From Lysobacter enzymogenes (lineage in GTDB: Bacteria; Pseudomonadota; Gammaproteobacteria; Xanthomonadales; Xanthomonadaceae), in contig NZ_CP067395.1 of the NCBI RefSeq assembly GCF_017355525.1, forward strand, positions 992,001 to 1,056,000: DNA of 64,000 nt. Reading direction: 5' to 3'. Positions 25,846 through 34,108 of this stretch are shown here, in pieces. The position numbers and the translations under genes are program-made. The number at the start of each line of letters is the position of its first letter. Positions within the stretch are counted from its first letter, which is position 1. The notes under the pieces are model-generated. The model ran no database searches and was not told the DNA's origin. It was given only the letters and a program-made list of their open reading frames with translations.

Positions 25846-27341
25846 GCGGCCCTCCCCTCGCGCGCGGCGGCGCTTTGTCCTTGCGGCAGGATCATTCCGT
25901 TGGCGACCAGACTGCCCAACGTCGGCTCGACCTGTCGCCAGGCGCGGTCGCTGGCGAGCCCTGCGAGATCGGCGTACGCCTGGGTGAGATCGAGTTCGCT
26001 GCGCCCGTCGCACAGTTCGAACATCAACCAGGCCGCGGTATTGAGCTTGCGGATCTTCGGCTGGGCGGGATCGGCCGCGAACAGCACGCCGCGGTCCTGA
26101 ATGGGCCGCAACTGCAAATGCGGGTTCTTGGCGTAACGCACCGACGCCGTCGGCGCGCCGGCCGGCGCGTCGCCCGCGGCCACGGCCACGGGCGCGGCCT
26201 CGGCCGGCATGTCGATCAACGGCGCGATCGCCGCGCACAGCCAATCGACCATGCGCCGCGCGAACGGGGTCAGGTAATGCGACCACTCGCTGCGGAACTG
26301 CTGGGCCAGATACGCCATGCGCTCGTGGCCGCGCGAGAACGGCGCGGTCGAAGCGTTGTTGACCACCGACATCGCGTGCGCGCGGGTTCCCGCGCGATAG
26401 TCTTCGGGCGCGCCGTAGATCGCGTGCAGTTCCGGCCCGAGTCGCTCGACCGCGGTGCGGAAGACCTGCAAATGCACGTAAGCATGGAACGCGAACAGGC
26501 AGTTGGAGACCGAGATCTCGCGGCCCCACGGCAGCGTCACCATGTCCTCGCGCACCACCGCGGCGCTGGTGCGGACCATATCGGAGAGCTTGAGATGCAC
26601 GGCCTCGTGCATGATGTGCACGGCGGTGTCCCAGGGATTGGCCAGCTCCTCCGGCGCGATGAAGATCATGCACGGCGTGGAGTCGCCGCCCGAGGCGGTC
26701 AGCATCGGCCCGCGCTCGTTGCGCATGTGCGCGAAGGCGACCGAGTGCAGATGCCCGAACACGCTGCGCGCGACGTGCGGCACCAGGGTTTGCAGCAGCG
26801 TGCAGGCGCGATCGAGTTGCGCGACCATCGTTGCGCTCGGCCGCACCAGTTGCGCTTCGCAATGGCCGCCGGGCATGAAGCCCAGGCGCAGCGCTTCGCG
26901 CAGCGCGTCTGCGGCAGGCTCGGCGGCGTCGGCCAGATCCCAGATCCAGATGCGCCGGCCGTCGAGATCGGGGCCCGCGACGAAGCGCCGCTGCATCGCC
27001 GCCGCCGACAGGCTCAGCGGATCGTCGCGCCGGGCCAGGCTGCGTTCCAGGCTCCAGGCCAGCAGGCCGGCTTGATGGATCGGCGCGACGCCGGTTTCCA
27101 GGCGTTCGATCTCCGCTTCCAGTTCGGCGCGCAGCAACAGGTCGCCGAACAATGTATCGGCTTGCGCATGGCTCAACGCCTCCACCGCCGGCAGCGCCGC
27201 GCGCAAGCGCGCGTCCTCGCGCGCCAGCACCGCCAGCGCGAATTTGTAGCGTTCGATGTTGAGGCGGACGATCTGTCGCGAATCGCCGAACTCGTCGTGG
27301 GCCTGCAGGCCCGCGTCGACTTGCTGGATCAGATCTCTCAT
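25842..27341 (-). CDS. HExxH-motif peptide-modifying protein fused to a PqqD-like domain
   Basis: Protein of 499 residues, first gene of the operon. Residues about 1-395 form the HExxH domain with HIMHEAVHLKLSD near 240-252, FAFHAYVHLQVF, RAHAMSVVNN and EWSHYLTP. An Ala/Pro linker (about 395-420) leads to a PqqD-like domain (about 425-490) with KLNTAAWLMFELCDGRSELD. The start is ATG 27341, preceded by GGAAGG; the frame is open to 27650 but lacks any other start with a ribosome binding site. It is a clear paralogue of the next gene, differing by carrying its own recognition domain. Confidence 0.82.
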   Translation of the reverse strand: MRDLIQQVDAGLQAHDEFGDSRQIVRLNIERYKFALAVLAREDARLRAALPAVEALSHAQADTLFGDLLLRAELEAEIERLETGVAPIHQAGLLAWSLERSLARRDDPLSLSAAAMQRRFVAGPDLDGRRIWIWDLADAAEPAADALREALRLGFMPGGHCEAQLVRPSATMVAQLDRACTLLQTLVPHVARSVFGHLHSVAFAHMRNERGPMLTASGGDSTPCMIFIAPEELANPWDTAVHIMHEAVHLKLSDMVRTSAAVVREDMVTLPWGREISVSNCLFAFHAYVHLQVFRTAVERLGPELHAIYGAPEDYRAGTRAHAMSVVNNASTAPFSRGHERMAYLAQQFRSEWSHYLTPFARRMVDWLCAAIAPLIDMPAEAAPVAVAAGDAPAGAPTASVRYAKNPHLQLRPIQDRGVLFAADPAQPKIRKLNTAAWLMFELCDGRSELDLTQAYADLAGLASDRAWRQVEPTLGSLVANGMILPQGQSAAAREGRAA

Positions 27342-27431
27342 GGGAAGACCTTCCTGGCTGAGTGCTAGCGTTGGCTGGCGAAACGACAGGTAAGCGACAG
27401 CTGCGCGCATCGCCTGCGTTCGGTGCACTGG

Positions 27432-27440
27432 CTTATAGCA
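27432..27440 (-). promoter_or_regulatory. extended -10-like element before the RiPP operon
   Basis: On the minus strand TGCTATAAG is an extended -10 (TG-N-TATAAT type) about 90 bases before the ATG at 27341. The -35 is weak. Confidence 0.35.
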
Positions 27441-27801
27441 AGAAGGTGTCATGCGCTTTTGTGCATGCGCATCGCAAAGCGACAAGTTTTTTTCTGTATG
27501 CGGCCCGCGGCATCGCGCGGCGGCGCGGCGTACGGATAAATCGCAAAGCGCGTCGCAGAAACAACGCGTGCGCATGCGGCGAGCGTGTCGATGCGGCCGA
27601 TTGCGCAAATGCACACCGACGATCGGCGCAATCGCGCGCGGTTGCTGCATTGCGCGGCCGCGCTGCGCCCGCCGGACCTAGCGAACGCCAGCGTGCGGCG
27701 CTGCACCGCAACACGGGTTTGCGGCGTGCAAGCGAACGCGCGCCCGGCAAGCGCGCGCGAATCGATGATGAAATGTTCGGCGGTGCAGCGCCGCGCGCCC
27801 T

Positions 27802-27822
27802 GCCCGGCCGTCGCGGCCGGGC
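27802..27822 (-). terminator. hairpin after dnaB
   Basis: GCCCGGCC (27802-27809) and GGCCGGGC (27815-27822), loop GTCGC, 63 bases after the dnaB stop. No T-run is present. Confidence 0.45.
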
Positions 27823-27884
27823 GTCGCCGCTTTTCGACGCGGCCCGCTTGAAACGGCTGGTCGAAGCGGCTTGCCCGAAGCCGC

Positions 27885-29297
27885 TTACTCGAAGCTGCCG
27901 ATCGAATCGTGGGCGAGATTGTCGAAGCGGGTGTATTCGCCGAAGAACTTGAGCTTCAGCGAGCCGGTCGGGCCGGAACGCTGCTTGCCGATGATGACCT
28001 CGGCCAAGCCCTTGTCGGGCGAAGTTTCCTTGTTGTAGTAGTCGTCGCGGTAAATGAAGATGATGATGTCCGCGTCCTGCTCGATGGCGCCGGATTCGCG
28101 CAGGTCGGCCATCACCGGGCGCTTGTCGGCGCGCTGTTCCAGCGAGCGGTTGAGCTGCGACAGCGCGATCACCGGCAGGTTGAGTTCCTTGGCCAGGTGC
28201 TTGAGCGAGCGCGAGATCTCCGAGATTTCGGTCGCGCGGTTTTCCTGGTTGCCCGGCACCGACATCAGCTGCAGGTAGTCGATCACGATCAGGCCCAGGT
28301 CGTGCTCGCGCTTGAGCCGGCGAGACTTGGCGCGCAGCACGTCCGGCGACAGGCCCGGGGTGTCGTCGATGAAGATCTTGACCTCGCGCAGCTGGCGGAT
28401 CGCGCCGGTCACGCGCGCCCAATCCTCGTCTTCCAGCTGGCCCGAGCGCAGCCGCTGGGCGTTGACCCGGCCGACCGAGGAAATCAGGCGCAGCGCGAGC
28501 TGGCTGGCCGACATTTCCATCGAGAACACCGCGACCGCCTTCTTGGTGCGGAAGGCGACGTGCTCGGCGATGTTGAGGGCGAAGGTGGTCTTGCCCATCG
28601 CCGGACGCGCGGCCAGGATCAGCAGGTCGGTGTTCTGCAGGCCCGCGGTCATTTCGTCGAATTCGGTGTAGCCGGTCGGCAGGCCGGTCACCGCGCCGCC
28701 GTTGGCGTAGCGCGTCTGCAAGGTGTCGAAGGCTTCCGACAGCGCCTTGGTCACCGGGGTGAAGTCGGTGCGCCCACGCGCGCCGGCTTCGGCGATCGCG
28801 AACACCTGCTGCTCGGCCTTGGACAGGATCTCGCTGCTGTCGCGGCCATCGGGCTGGAAACCGTCGTTGACGATCTCGGTGCCGACTTCGATCAGCTTGC
28901 GCATGACCGCCTTGTCGCGAACGATTTCGGCGTAGGCGGCGATGTTGGCGGCCGACGGCGTGGTCGTCGCCAGTTCGATCAGGTAAGCGCCGCCGGCGAC
29001 CTGTTCGCTCAGGCCCTGCGAATCGAACCATTCGCCGAGGGTCACCGCGTCGAACGGGCGGCTGCGCTCGGCCAGCTCGCGGATCGCGCGGTAGATCAGC
29101 TGATGGTCGCGGCGATAGAAGTCTTCCTCGACCAGTTGGTCGGCGACGCGGTCGTAGGCGTCGGGCGCCAGCATCAGGCCGCCGAGCACGGCCTGCTCGG
29201 CTTCGACTGATTGCGGCGGCACGCGCAGTTGGTCGATGCGCTGTTCGGCGCGGGTCTCGAAACGTTTTTCGCCGCGGAATCCGGGACGTGAGCTCAT
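27885..29297 (-). CDS. dnaB: replicative DNA helicase DnaB
   Basis: Hexameric replication-fork helicase, 470 residues. The N-terminal domain has PPQSVEAEQAVLGGLML, the C-terminal RecA-like domain has the Walker A RPAMGKTTFALNIAEH, Walker B region LIVIDYLQLM, and the C-terminal DnaB motif FIYRDDYYNKETSPDKGLAE with SGPTGSLKLKFFGEYTRFDN. The start is the MSSRPGFRGEKRF methionine, as in xanthomonads; a longer frame to 29417 is unlikely. It follows the rpsF-rpsR-rplI block, a common neighbourhood. A perfect DnaA box stands 170 bases upstream. Confidence 0.97.
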   Translation of the reverse strand: MSSRPGFRGEKRFETRAEQRIDQLRVPPQSVEAEQAVLGGLMLAPDAYDRVADQLVEEDFYRRDHQLIYRAIRELAERSRPFDAVTLGEWFDSQGLSEQVAGGAYLIELATTTPSAANIAAYAEIVRDKAVMRKLIEVGTEIVNDGFQPDGRDSSEILSKAEQQVFAIAEAGARGRTDFTPVTKALSEAFDTLQTRYANGGAVTGLPTGYTEFDEMTAGLQNTDLLILAARPAMGKTTFALNIAEHVAFRTKKAVAVFSMEMSASQLALRLISSVGRVNAQRLRSGQLEDEDWARVTGAIRQLREVKIFIDDTPGLSPDVLRAKSRRLKREHDLGLIVIDYLQLMSVPGNQENRATEISEISRSLKHLAKELNLPVIALSQLNRSLEQRADKRPVMADLRESGAIEQDADIIIFIYRDDYYNKETSPDKGLAEVIIGKQRSGPTGSLKLKFFGEYTRFDNLAHDSIGSFE

Positions 29298-29465
29298 CGG
29301 GAAGGCGATCCTGGTCGATGCGGCCGCTGGGGCGGGCGTTGAAACGTTTGGCCGTGCGCAGGCGCGGCTAATTCGGCGCTCGATCCAGCAAAAATCGACG
29401 CCGCCAGCGACTTCCATCCTAGCCGCGCAAGCGGTGGACTGCTGCGCACAAGCCTCTGGAAAATT

Positions 29466-29474
29466 TGTGGATAA
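29466..29474 (-). promoter_or_regulatory. perfect DnaA-box sequence TTATCCACA upstream of dnaB
   Basis: TTATCCACA on the minus strand (TGTGGATAA on plus). For this base composition I expect far less than one such match per window by chance. It lies 170 bases upstream of the dnaB start. Function is untested. Confidence 0.45.
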
Positions 29475-29557
29475 CTGGTGAACTTCTTTGTAAGACTCAG
29501 CAGTCGCAGAGATTGCGATCCAATGCGCGCTCGCACGAAGTGAACGCCCAAAACGAA

Positions 29558-29575
29558 GGGCGCCTCGCGGCGCCC
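29558..29575 (-). terminator. terminator of the rpsF-rpsR-rplI operon
   Basis: GGGCGCC (29558-29564), loop TCGC, GGCGCCC (29569-29575). On the minus strand it is followed by TTCGTTTT, a moderate T-rich tail, 30 bases past the rplI stop. Confidence 0.7.
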
Positions 29576-29605
29576 CTCGTGCTTACCGCGATCCGCTGAT
29601 GCGAA

Positions 29606-30058
29606 TCAGGCGGCTTCGCCGATCACGATCACCTTGACGGTGGTCTCGACGTCGGCGTGCAGGTGGATCAGCACGTCGTATTCGCCGGTGCGGCGGATCG
29701 GGCCTTCGCCCATGATCACTTCCGACTTGCCGACTTCGAAGCCGGCCTTGGTCAGCGCCTCGGCGATGTCGCGCGGGGTCACCGAGCCGTACAGCTTGCC
29801 TTCGGTGGCGGCGTTGGCGGTGATGGTCACCTCCACGCCTTCCAGCTTGGCCTTGCGGCCTTCGGCGCCTTCCAGCAGCGAGGTGGCCTTGGCTTCGTAC
29901 TCGGCGCGGCGGGTCTCGAACTCGGCCAGGTTGGCGGCGGTGGCCGGCACGGCCTTGCCCTGCGGAACCAGGTAGTTGCGGCCGTAGCCCGGCTTGACGT
30001 TGACCTTGTCGCCGAGGTTGCCGAGGTTGGTGACTTTCTGCAGCAGGATCAGTTGCAT
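29606..30058 (-). CDS. rplI: 50S ribosomal protein bL9
   Basis: Large-subunit protein of 150 residues. The N-terminal RNA-binding domain [20 protein letters not shown] followed by [16 protein letters not shown] is diagnostic. A long helix joins it to the C-terminal domain with [16 protein letters not shown]. It is the last gene of the rpsF-rpsR-rplI operon, with a 154-base repeat-containing spacer before it. Confidence 0.98.
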   Translation of the reverse strand: MQLILLQKVTNLGNLGDKVNVKPGYGRNYLVPQGKAVPATAANLAEFETRRAEYEAKATSLLEGAEGRKAKLEGVEVTITANAATEGKLYGSVTPRDIAEALTKAGFEVGKSEVIMGEGPIRRTGEYDVLIHLHADVETTVKVIVIGEAA

Positions 30059-30127
30059 GGGATTGCTCCGTATTCGTTAGCGGGCCTGTAGGCCCGCAGC
30101 AGGATTCGCTGTCCGAACTTAAAATCA

Positions 30128-30196
30128 GGAGATAGCGAATAGGAGATAAGAGTTAGCGAAAGCCGCCACCTCCTATCTCCTAAGCGGCAAAGCCGC
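30128..30196. repeat. AGGAGATA repeats and hairpins in the rpsR-rplI spacer
   Basis: Direct repeats AGGAGATA near 30128 and 30141 are followed by a complementary TATCTCCTA (30174-30182, pairing with TAGGAGATA 30140-30148). A second hairpin GCGGC/GCCGC lies at 30184-30196. The block looks like a short intergenic repeat inside the ribosomal operon; its role is unclear. Confidence 0.5.
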
Positions 30197-30212
30197 CGCT
30201 ATCCGCCAGCTC

Positions 30213-30443
30213 TTAGGCGTTGTGGTTGTCGGTGTACGGGATCAGCGCGAGGAAACGCGCGCGCTTGACCGCCGTGGCCAGCTGGCGCTGGTACTTCGAC
30301 TTGGTGCCGGTGACGCGGCTCGGCACGATCTTGCCGGTCTCGGTCAGGTACTGGCGCAGGGTGTTGAGATCCTTGTAATCGATCTCCTTGACGCCCTCGG
30401 CGGTGAACTTGCAGAACTTGCGGCGGCGAAAGAACTTGGACAT
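30213..30443 (-). CDS. rpsR: 30S ribosomal protein bS18
   Basis: Small-subunit protein of 76 residues with [20 protein letters not shown] at the N-terminus and [20 protein letters not shown] in the C-terminal half, both typical. It lies 22 bases after rpsF, with which it binds as a heterodimer to the platform of the 30S subunit. Confidence 0.98.
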   Translation of the reverse strand: MSKFFRRRKFCKFTAEGVKEIDYKDLNTLRQYLTETGKIVPSRVTGTKSKYQRQLATAVKRARFLALIPYTDNHNA

Positions 30444-30465
30444 GGGAATGAGTTCCTAGAAGGGA

Positions 30466-30894
30466 TCAGGCGGCTTCGGTGGTGTCTTCGGCGCTATCGG
30501 CGGAACCGACGGCGCTGTCGCTGTCGTCGTCGCGACGACGGCGCTCACCGCGCTCGGGCTTGTCGCCCTTCTCGTCCTTGAACTTCATGATCAGCGACTG
30601 CTCGGTGTCGGCTTCGTCGCGCTTCATGACCAGGTGACGCAGGACCGCGTCGTTGAAACGGAAGCCGTCGACCAGCTCGTTGAGCACGGTCTGGGTGACT
30701 TCGATGTTGAACAGGACGTAGTGGGCCTTGACCAGGTTCTCGATCGGGTAGGCCAGCTGACGGCGGCCCCAGTCTTCCAGGCGGTGGATCTTGCCCTCGC
30801 CGGCTTCGATCAGCGACTTGTAGCGCTCGACCATGGCCGGGACCTGCTCGCTCTGATCCGGGTGGACCAGGAACACGACTTCGTAATGACGCAT
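30466..30894 (-). CDS. rpsF: 30S ribosomal protein bS6
   Basis: Small-subunit protein of 142 residues, first gene of the operon. It starts [20 protein letters not shown] and contains [24 protein letters not shown] (read in part as family blocks), followed by an Asp/Ser-rich acidic tail typical of proteobacterial S6. The ribosome binding site AAGGAAT precedes the ATG. A promoter and a GC-rich leader lie upstream, where S6:S18 feedback control is known in many bacteria. Confidence 0.98.
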   Translation of the reverse strand: MRHYEVVFLVHPDQSEQVPAMVERYKSLIEAGEGKIHRLEDWGRRQLAYPIENLVKAHYVLFNIEVTQTVLNELVDGFRFNDAVLRHLVMKRDEADTEQSLIMKFKDEKGDKPERGERRRRDDDSDSAVGSADSAEDTTEAA

Positions 30895-31010
30895 TGCTGT
30901 GATTCCTTGTGGATGAAGGACCGCCGACGGCGGCCCCGTTCAGCCCCCCGAGGCCTCGAGGCCCGGTGGAGCAAGGTCCCGCAAAGGCACTGGCCTTCGG
31001 GGAGCCGCGC

Positions 31011-31039
31011 ATTATGGCCGGTGCCGGGGGCTGGCGCAA
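31011..31039 (-). promoter_or_regulatory. sigma-70-type promoter of the rpsF operon
   Basis: On the minus strand TTGCGC (31039-31034) and CATAAT (31016-31011) are separated by 17 bases. Predicted start near 31004 leaves a leader of about 110 bases before rpsF. Confidence 0.6.
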
Positions 31040-31106
31040 ATCGGCGGTTTCGGGCCGCGGCTGCGGCGCGGCGTCCCGGGCCTGCCGCCCGTTCCCGCGG
31101 TCCGGC

Positions 31107-32798
31107 TCAACGCGCCGGCGGCTCGGGCCAATCTCCCAAGGTTACGAGATCGCTGCCGGACACCGGGCGCGCGGGCAGTTCGAACCAGCCTTGCAGCCGC
31201 AGCGGCGGCAGCGCGGCCACGCGTTGGCGCCAGGCCGGCAGGCCGGCGGCGGCGGCCGGCACCGGCGGCAGTTGCGCCAGCAGCTCGCAGCCGAGCGCGT
31301 GCCAGACCTGTTGCGGGCCGATCCAGCGGCCCGGCGTCGCCGCGGCCTCGGGCGGATAGGCATAGGCGATGCGCAGCGCGGCGCCGCGATCGCGCCAGGC
31401 TCGGGCGGCGTTCCAGTCCAGGTTGGTTGCGGGCACGGCGAGCGCGGGCGATGGGGCGGCGGCGGCGGCGCCCGCGGCCGGCGGCGGCAGGGGCGACAGC
31501 GCCAGCAGCGGAACCGGGCCGGCCCCGGCGACGCTGGCGGTTTCTTCGGCCGCGACGCCGCGCTGCGCCAGTTCCGCGCTCAGGCGCCGGGCCTGGGCGA
31601 CGGCGGCCGGATCGTCCGGGTCGCGGTACAGGCGCCAGCGTCGGATCCGCGGCCGCTCGGCGATCAGGGCACGCGCTTGTTCGAGCTGGCCCGGCAGGGC
31701 GAAGCGGAAGCGTACGTTCGCCGCGTCCGGTGCCAATCCGCGCAGGCTGACCGGCAACAGCAGCGGCAGTTCGGACGGCAGCGGCGCGGCGGCGACGTCG
31801 GCTTCGACGCCTATCAGGTACGGCGCGAACAGCGCGGCCACGCGGCCGGCGCGTTCGCGTTCGGCCAGTTCGGCGGCGGCCTGCGGCCAGTCGCGGTAGC
31901 GCAGCACGTCCAGCGCCGGACGCTTGCGGCCTGCCGCGGCCGGCGGCGGCGGGCAGTTGCGCCAGCCTTCCAGCAGGCGCTCGGCGGGCGCGGCGGCGGG
32001 CTCGGGCAGCAGCACCAGCAACGCGGGCGGGCCCGCTGCGCCGGCGTCGCGGTCGAGCCCGCGCAGGTGCGCGAGCACGGCGTCGAGTTCGTCGTCGGCG
32101 AGGTCGTAGCGCGGCATCGCCGGATCCAGCGCGGCGCCGTCGGCGGCCACGCCCAGGCGCAGGGCGCGGGCGAGCGCGGCGCGGTCGTAGCCGGGGCGCC
32201 GACTGCCGTCCTCGCGCAGGCGCGGGCGGCCGAGCGCGAACCAGCGCAGGTCGGGCGCGCGCACCCAGCCCTCGCCGCCGCCGCGACCGTCGCCGCCGTG
32301 GCAGTTGCCGCAGGCGACCGCGCCGCCGCGCAGGCCCACGGTGCCGCCGGCGCCCATGCGCGCGCCGATCTCGCGGCCGTCGCGGCCGAGGCCGAGTTGG
32401 TACAGGCGGCGGCCGAGGTCGAGCGCGGCGGTGTTGGTGTTCGTGGTGTTCGTGGTGGCTACGGTGTGCGAGGTGCTCGTGGCGCTCGTGGTGTCTGCTG
32501 TGGCTGCCGGGTCGGAGGCCGACGAAGCGACAGGGCTGGGCCGCGGCCGCGACTGTCTGTCTGCGGCCGACGCTGCGCCCGTCAACATCGACGTCAGCGA
32601 CAAACACAACAGCAACGCGACGACGGCCTTGCGCCAGGCAGGTGCGCGATGCCCGGTCGCGGCCGGCGCTTTCGTAGCTTCCGCCGCCGCAACCGCTGCC
32701 GCCAACGTGGATGCCGCGGCCTCGACACGTCGCCGCCGATCCGCCGCGCCCGCAGCAGCCATTACGGCGGCCCGCCGATCCGCCGCCCCCTCCGCCAT
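31107..32798 (-). CDS. c-type cytochrome fused to a large unknown domain, last gene of the oxidase operon
   Basis: Protein of 563 residues. About 50 residues precede a hydrophobic segment (AVVALLLCLSLTSMLTGA), so export with a long n-region or an internal start is likely. One haem c site CGNCH follows in GGAVACGNCHGGDG near residue 150, with a probable Met ligand in PAMPRYDLADDE. The remaining 330 residues show a repeated alpha/beta pattern with RPALDVLRYRDWPQ and LFAPYLIGVEADV and resemble nothing I can name; an ABC-type substrate-binding fold is possible. The start overlaps the Sco gene stop (TGATG). Confidence 0.75.
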   Translation of the reverse strand: MAEGAADRRAAVMAAAGAADRRRRVEAAASTLAAAVAAAEATKAPAATGHRAPAWRKAVVALLLCLSLTSMLTGAASAADRQSRPRPSPVASSASDPAATADTTSATSTSHTVATTNTTNTNTAALDLGRRLYQLGLGRDGREIGARMGAGGTVGLRGGAVACGNCHGGDGRGGGEGWVRAPDLRWFALGRPRLREDGSRRPGYDRAALARALRLGVAADGAALDPAMPRYDLADDELDAVLAHLRGLDRDAGAAGPPALLVLLPEPAAAPAERLLEGWRNCPPPPAAAGRKRPALDVLRYRDWPQAAAELAERERAGRVAALFAPYLIGVEADVAAAPLPSELPLLLPVSLRGLAPDAANVRFRFALPGQLEQARALIAERPRIRRWRLYRDPDDPAAVAQARRLSAELAQRGVAAEETASVAGAGPVPLLALSPLPPPAAGAAAAAPSPALAVPATNLDWNAARAWRDRGAALRIAYAYPPEAAATPGRWIGPQQVWHALGCELLAQLPPVPAAAAGLPAWRQRVAALPPLRLQGWFELPARPVSGSDLVTLGDWPEPPAR

Positions 32799-33406
32799 CA
32801 CAGCGACTCGCCGGCCAACCGGCGCAAATCGGCCGCGATGCGCTCCGGCGGCGCGTCCGGACGCAGTTTGGTCCAGTGCGCGCGACGCGCGTTGCCGGCG
32901 ATCAACAAGGTGGTGTGGTCCTCGGCCTTGTCGCTCCACTGGCCGAGGCGGCCGAGCACGGCGCGCGTGGTCGCCTCGTCGGCGACCAGGAAGCGCCAGC
33001 CCGGTTCGTCGACGCCTTGCTGCGCGGCGAAGCGCTTCATCGCCTGCGGCGTGTCGTAGGCGGGGTCGACCGACAACGACAGGAACCGCACCTGGCGCCC
33101 GAAACGGTCGCCGAGTTGCCGCCGCACCGCCTTGAGGTGCTGGGTCATCAGCGGACAGGCGCTGGGGCAGCGGGTGAACACGACGTTGATCAGCACGACC
33201 TTGTCGCTGAGCAGATCGCTGTAGAACCGTTGCCGGCGGCCGTCCTGGTCGGTGAGTTCGGCATCGCCGAAATAGGCGCGGCCGCGCGCTTCGGGATCGG
33301 CGGACGCGGCAGGCGCAACCGGCGCGGCATGGGCCGTGTCGGCGCGCGCGGGCGCGGCCAATGCCGCCAGGACCAGCATCGATGCGAACCATTCAATGCG
33401 CGGCAT
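32798..33406 (-). CDS. Sco1/SenC/PrrC-family copper chaperone, copy 2
   Basis: Exported thioredoxin-fold protein of 202 residues. The signal peptide is MPRIEWFASMLVLAALAAPA. The copper/redox CxxxC is intact (VFTRCPSACPLMTQHL) and the third ligand His is in EDHTTLLIAGN. Sco proteins insert Cu into oxidases. The start at 33406 overlaps the upstream Sco gene by 14 bases, and the stop overlaps the cytochrome start. Its position in an operon with a giant multicopper oxidase suggests a dedicated metallation role. Confidence 0.9.
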   Translation of the reverse strand: MPRIEWFASMLVLAALAAPARADTAHAAPVAPAASADPEARGRAYFGDAELTDQDGRRQRFYSDLLSDKVVLINVVFTRCPSACPLMTQHLKAVRRQLGDRFGRQVRFLSLSVDPAYDTPQAMKRFAAQQGVDEPGWRFLVADEATTRAVLGRLGQWSDKAEDHTTLLIAGNARRAHWTKLRPDAPPERIAADLRRLAGESL

Positions 33407-34106
33407 GAGCGCCCTCCCCCGCTTCGGCGCGTTCGCGCAGTTGCCGCACGGCGGCGGCGAGCTGCTGCGGATCGGGCATGCCGACCCAGCGCAGCCAGCG
33501 GCCGCTGGCGGGATGGCCGACCAGCACCATCGGCGCATGTTCCTCCGGCGGCCCCGGCGGCACGCCGAACGCGCGCAGGCCGCGCTCGACTTCGCTGCGC
33601 TCGCCGGTCAGCCACCACCAGCGCTCGCCCGCGCCGACCTTGCGCGCGTAGTCGTCCATGCGCGCGGGCGTGTCGCGCGCCGGGTCCACCGACAGCGACA
33701 ACAGTTGCCAGCCACCGGCGCCGTCGCGCTGCAGGCGGGTCTGCACCGCGCCCATGATCGCGGTCAGCGCGGGACAGATCGTGGTGCAGTTGGTAAACAC
33801 GAAATCGACCACCACGACACGGTCGCCGAAGGCCTGCGCGTCCAGCCGCAGTTCGCTGCCGTCGCGCTGGCGCAGGCGCACGCCGGGCAAGGCCACCGTG
33901 GTGGCCGTAGCGCCGGCCGGCGCGGCGGCCATCGCGGCGCGATGGGCCGCGTGCGGGTCGGCATCGGCGCTCGCCGCGGCGGGCGCGGCTAGCGCCGCGA
34001 CGAGCCACAACAGCGCTGCGGCCAGGCGCAGCGGCCGGGCGGCGGCCGCGCTCGACGCATCCTGGCGCCGGCGGAATTCGAGCGACGTCCGTGTTCTCGC
34101 AGCCAT
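33393..34106 (-). CDS. Sco1/SenC/PrrC-family copper chaperone, copy 1
   Basis: Second Sco-like protein, 237 residues, with a membrane-spanning or signal segment (about 25-50, LRLAAALLWLVAALAAPAAA). CxxxC is VFTNCTTICPALTAIM and the third ligand His is in EEHAPMVLVGHP. A His-rich C-terminus (GEGAHAAH) is present. It follows the beta-propeller gene by two bases. Two divergent Sco copies in one operon suggest either two copper sites or a reductase/chaperone division of labour. Confidence 0.9.
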   Translation of the reverse strand: MAARTRTSLEFRRRQDASSAAAARPLRLAAALLWLVAALAAPAAASADADPHAAHRAAMAAAPAGATATTVALPGVRLRQRDGSELRLDAQAFGDRVVVVDFVFTNCTTICPALTAIMGAVQTRLQRDGAGGWQLLSLSVDPARDTPARMDDYARKVGAGERWWWLTGERSEVERGLRAFGVPPGPPEEHAPMVLVGHPASGRWLRWVGMPDPQQLAAAVRQLRERAEAGEGAHAAH

Positions 34107-34108
34107 GC

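Larger units (their letters stand above)
27342..27884. other. 543-bp region between the RiPP operon and dnaB
   Basis: Contains the promoter side of the RiPP operon and the tail of the dnaB transcription unit. There is a direct repeat CATGCGC at 27450-27456 and 27464-27470. The TTTTTTT at 27486-27494 adds to a locally AT-rich segment. Several short frames are open here but have no good start or domain. I see no RNA gene. Confidence 0.5.
29298..29605. other. 308-bp region between dnaB and rplI
   Basis: Contains the rplI terminator (29558-29575) and, at 29466-29474, a perfect DnaA-box-like sequence in AT-rich surroundings. No gene is seen. Confidence 0.55.

Noticed and set aside
27342..27884. 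A second small precursor peptide or regulator upstream of the RiPP operon
   Set aside because: Short frames are present but lack ribosome binding sites and recognisable composition.
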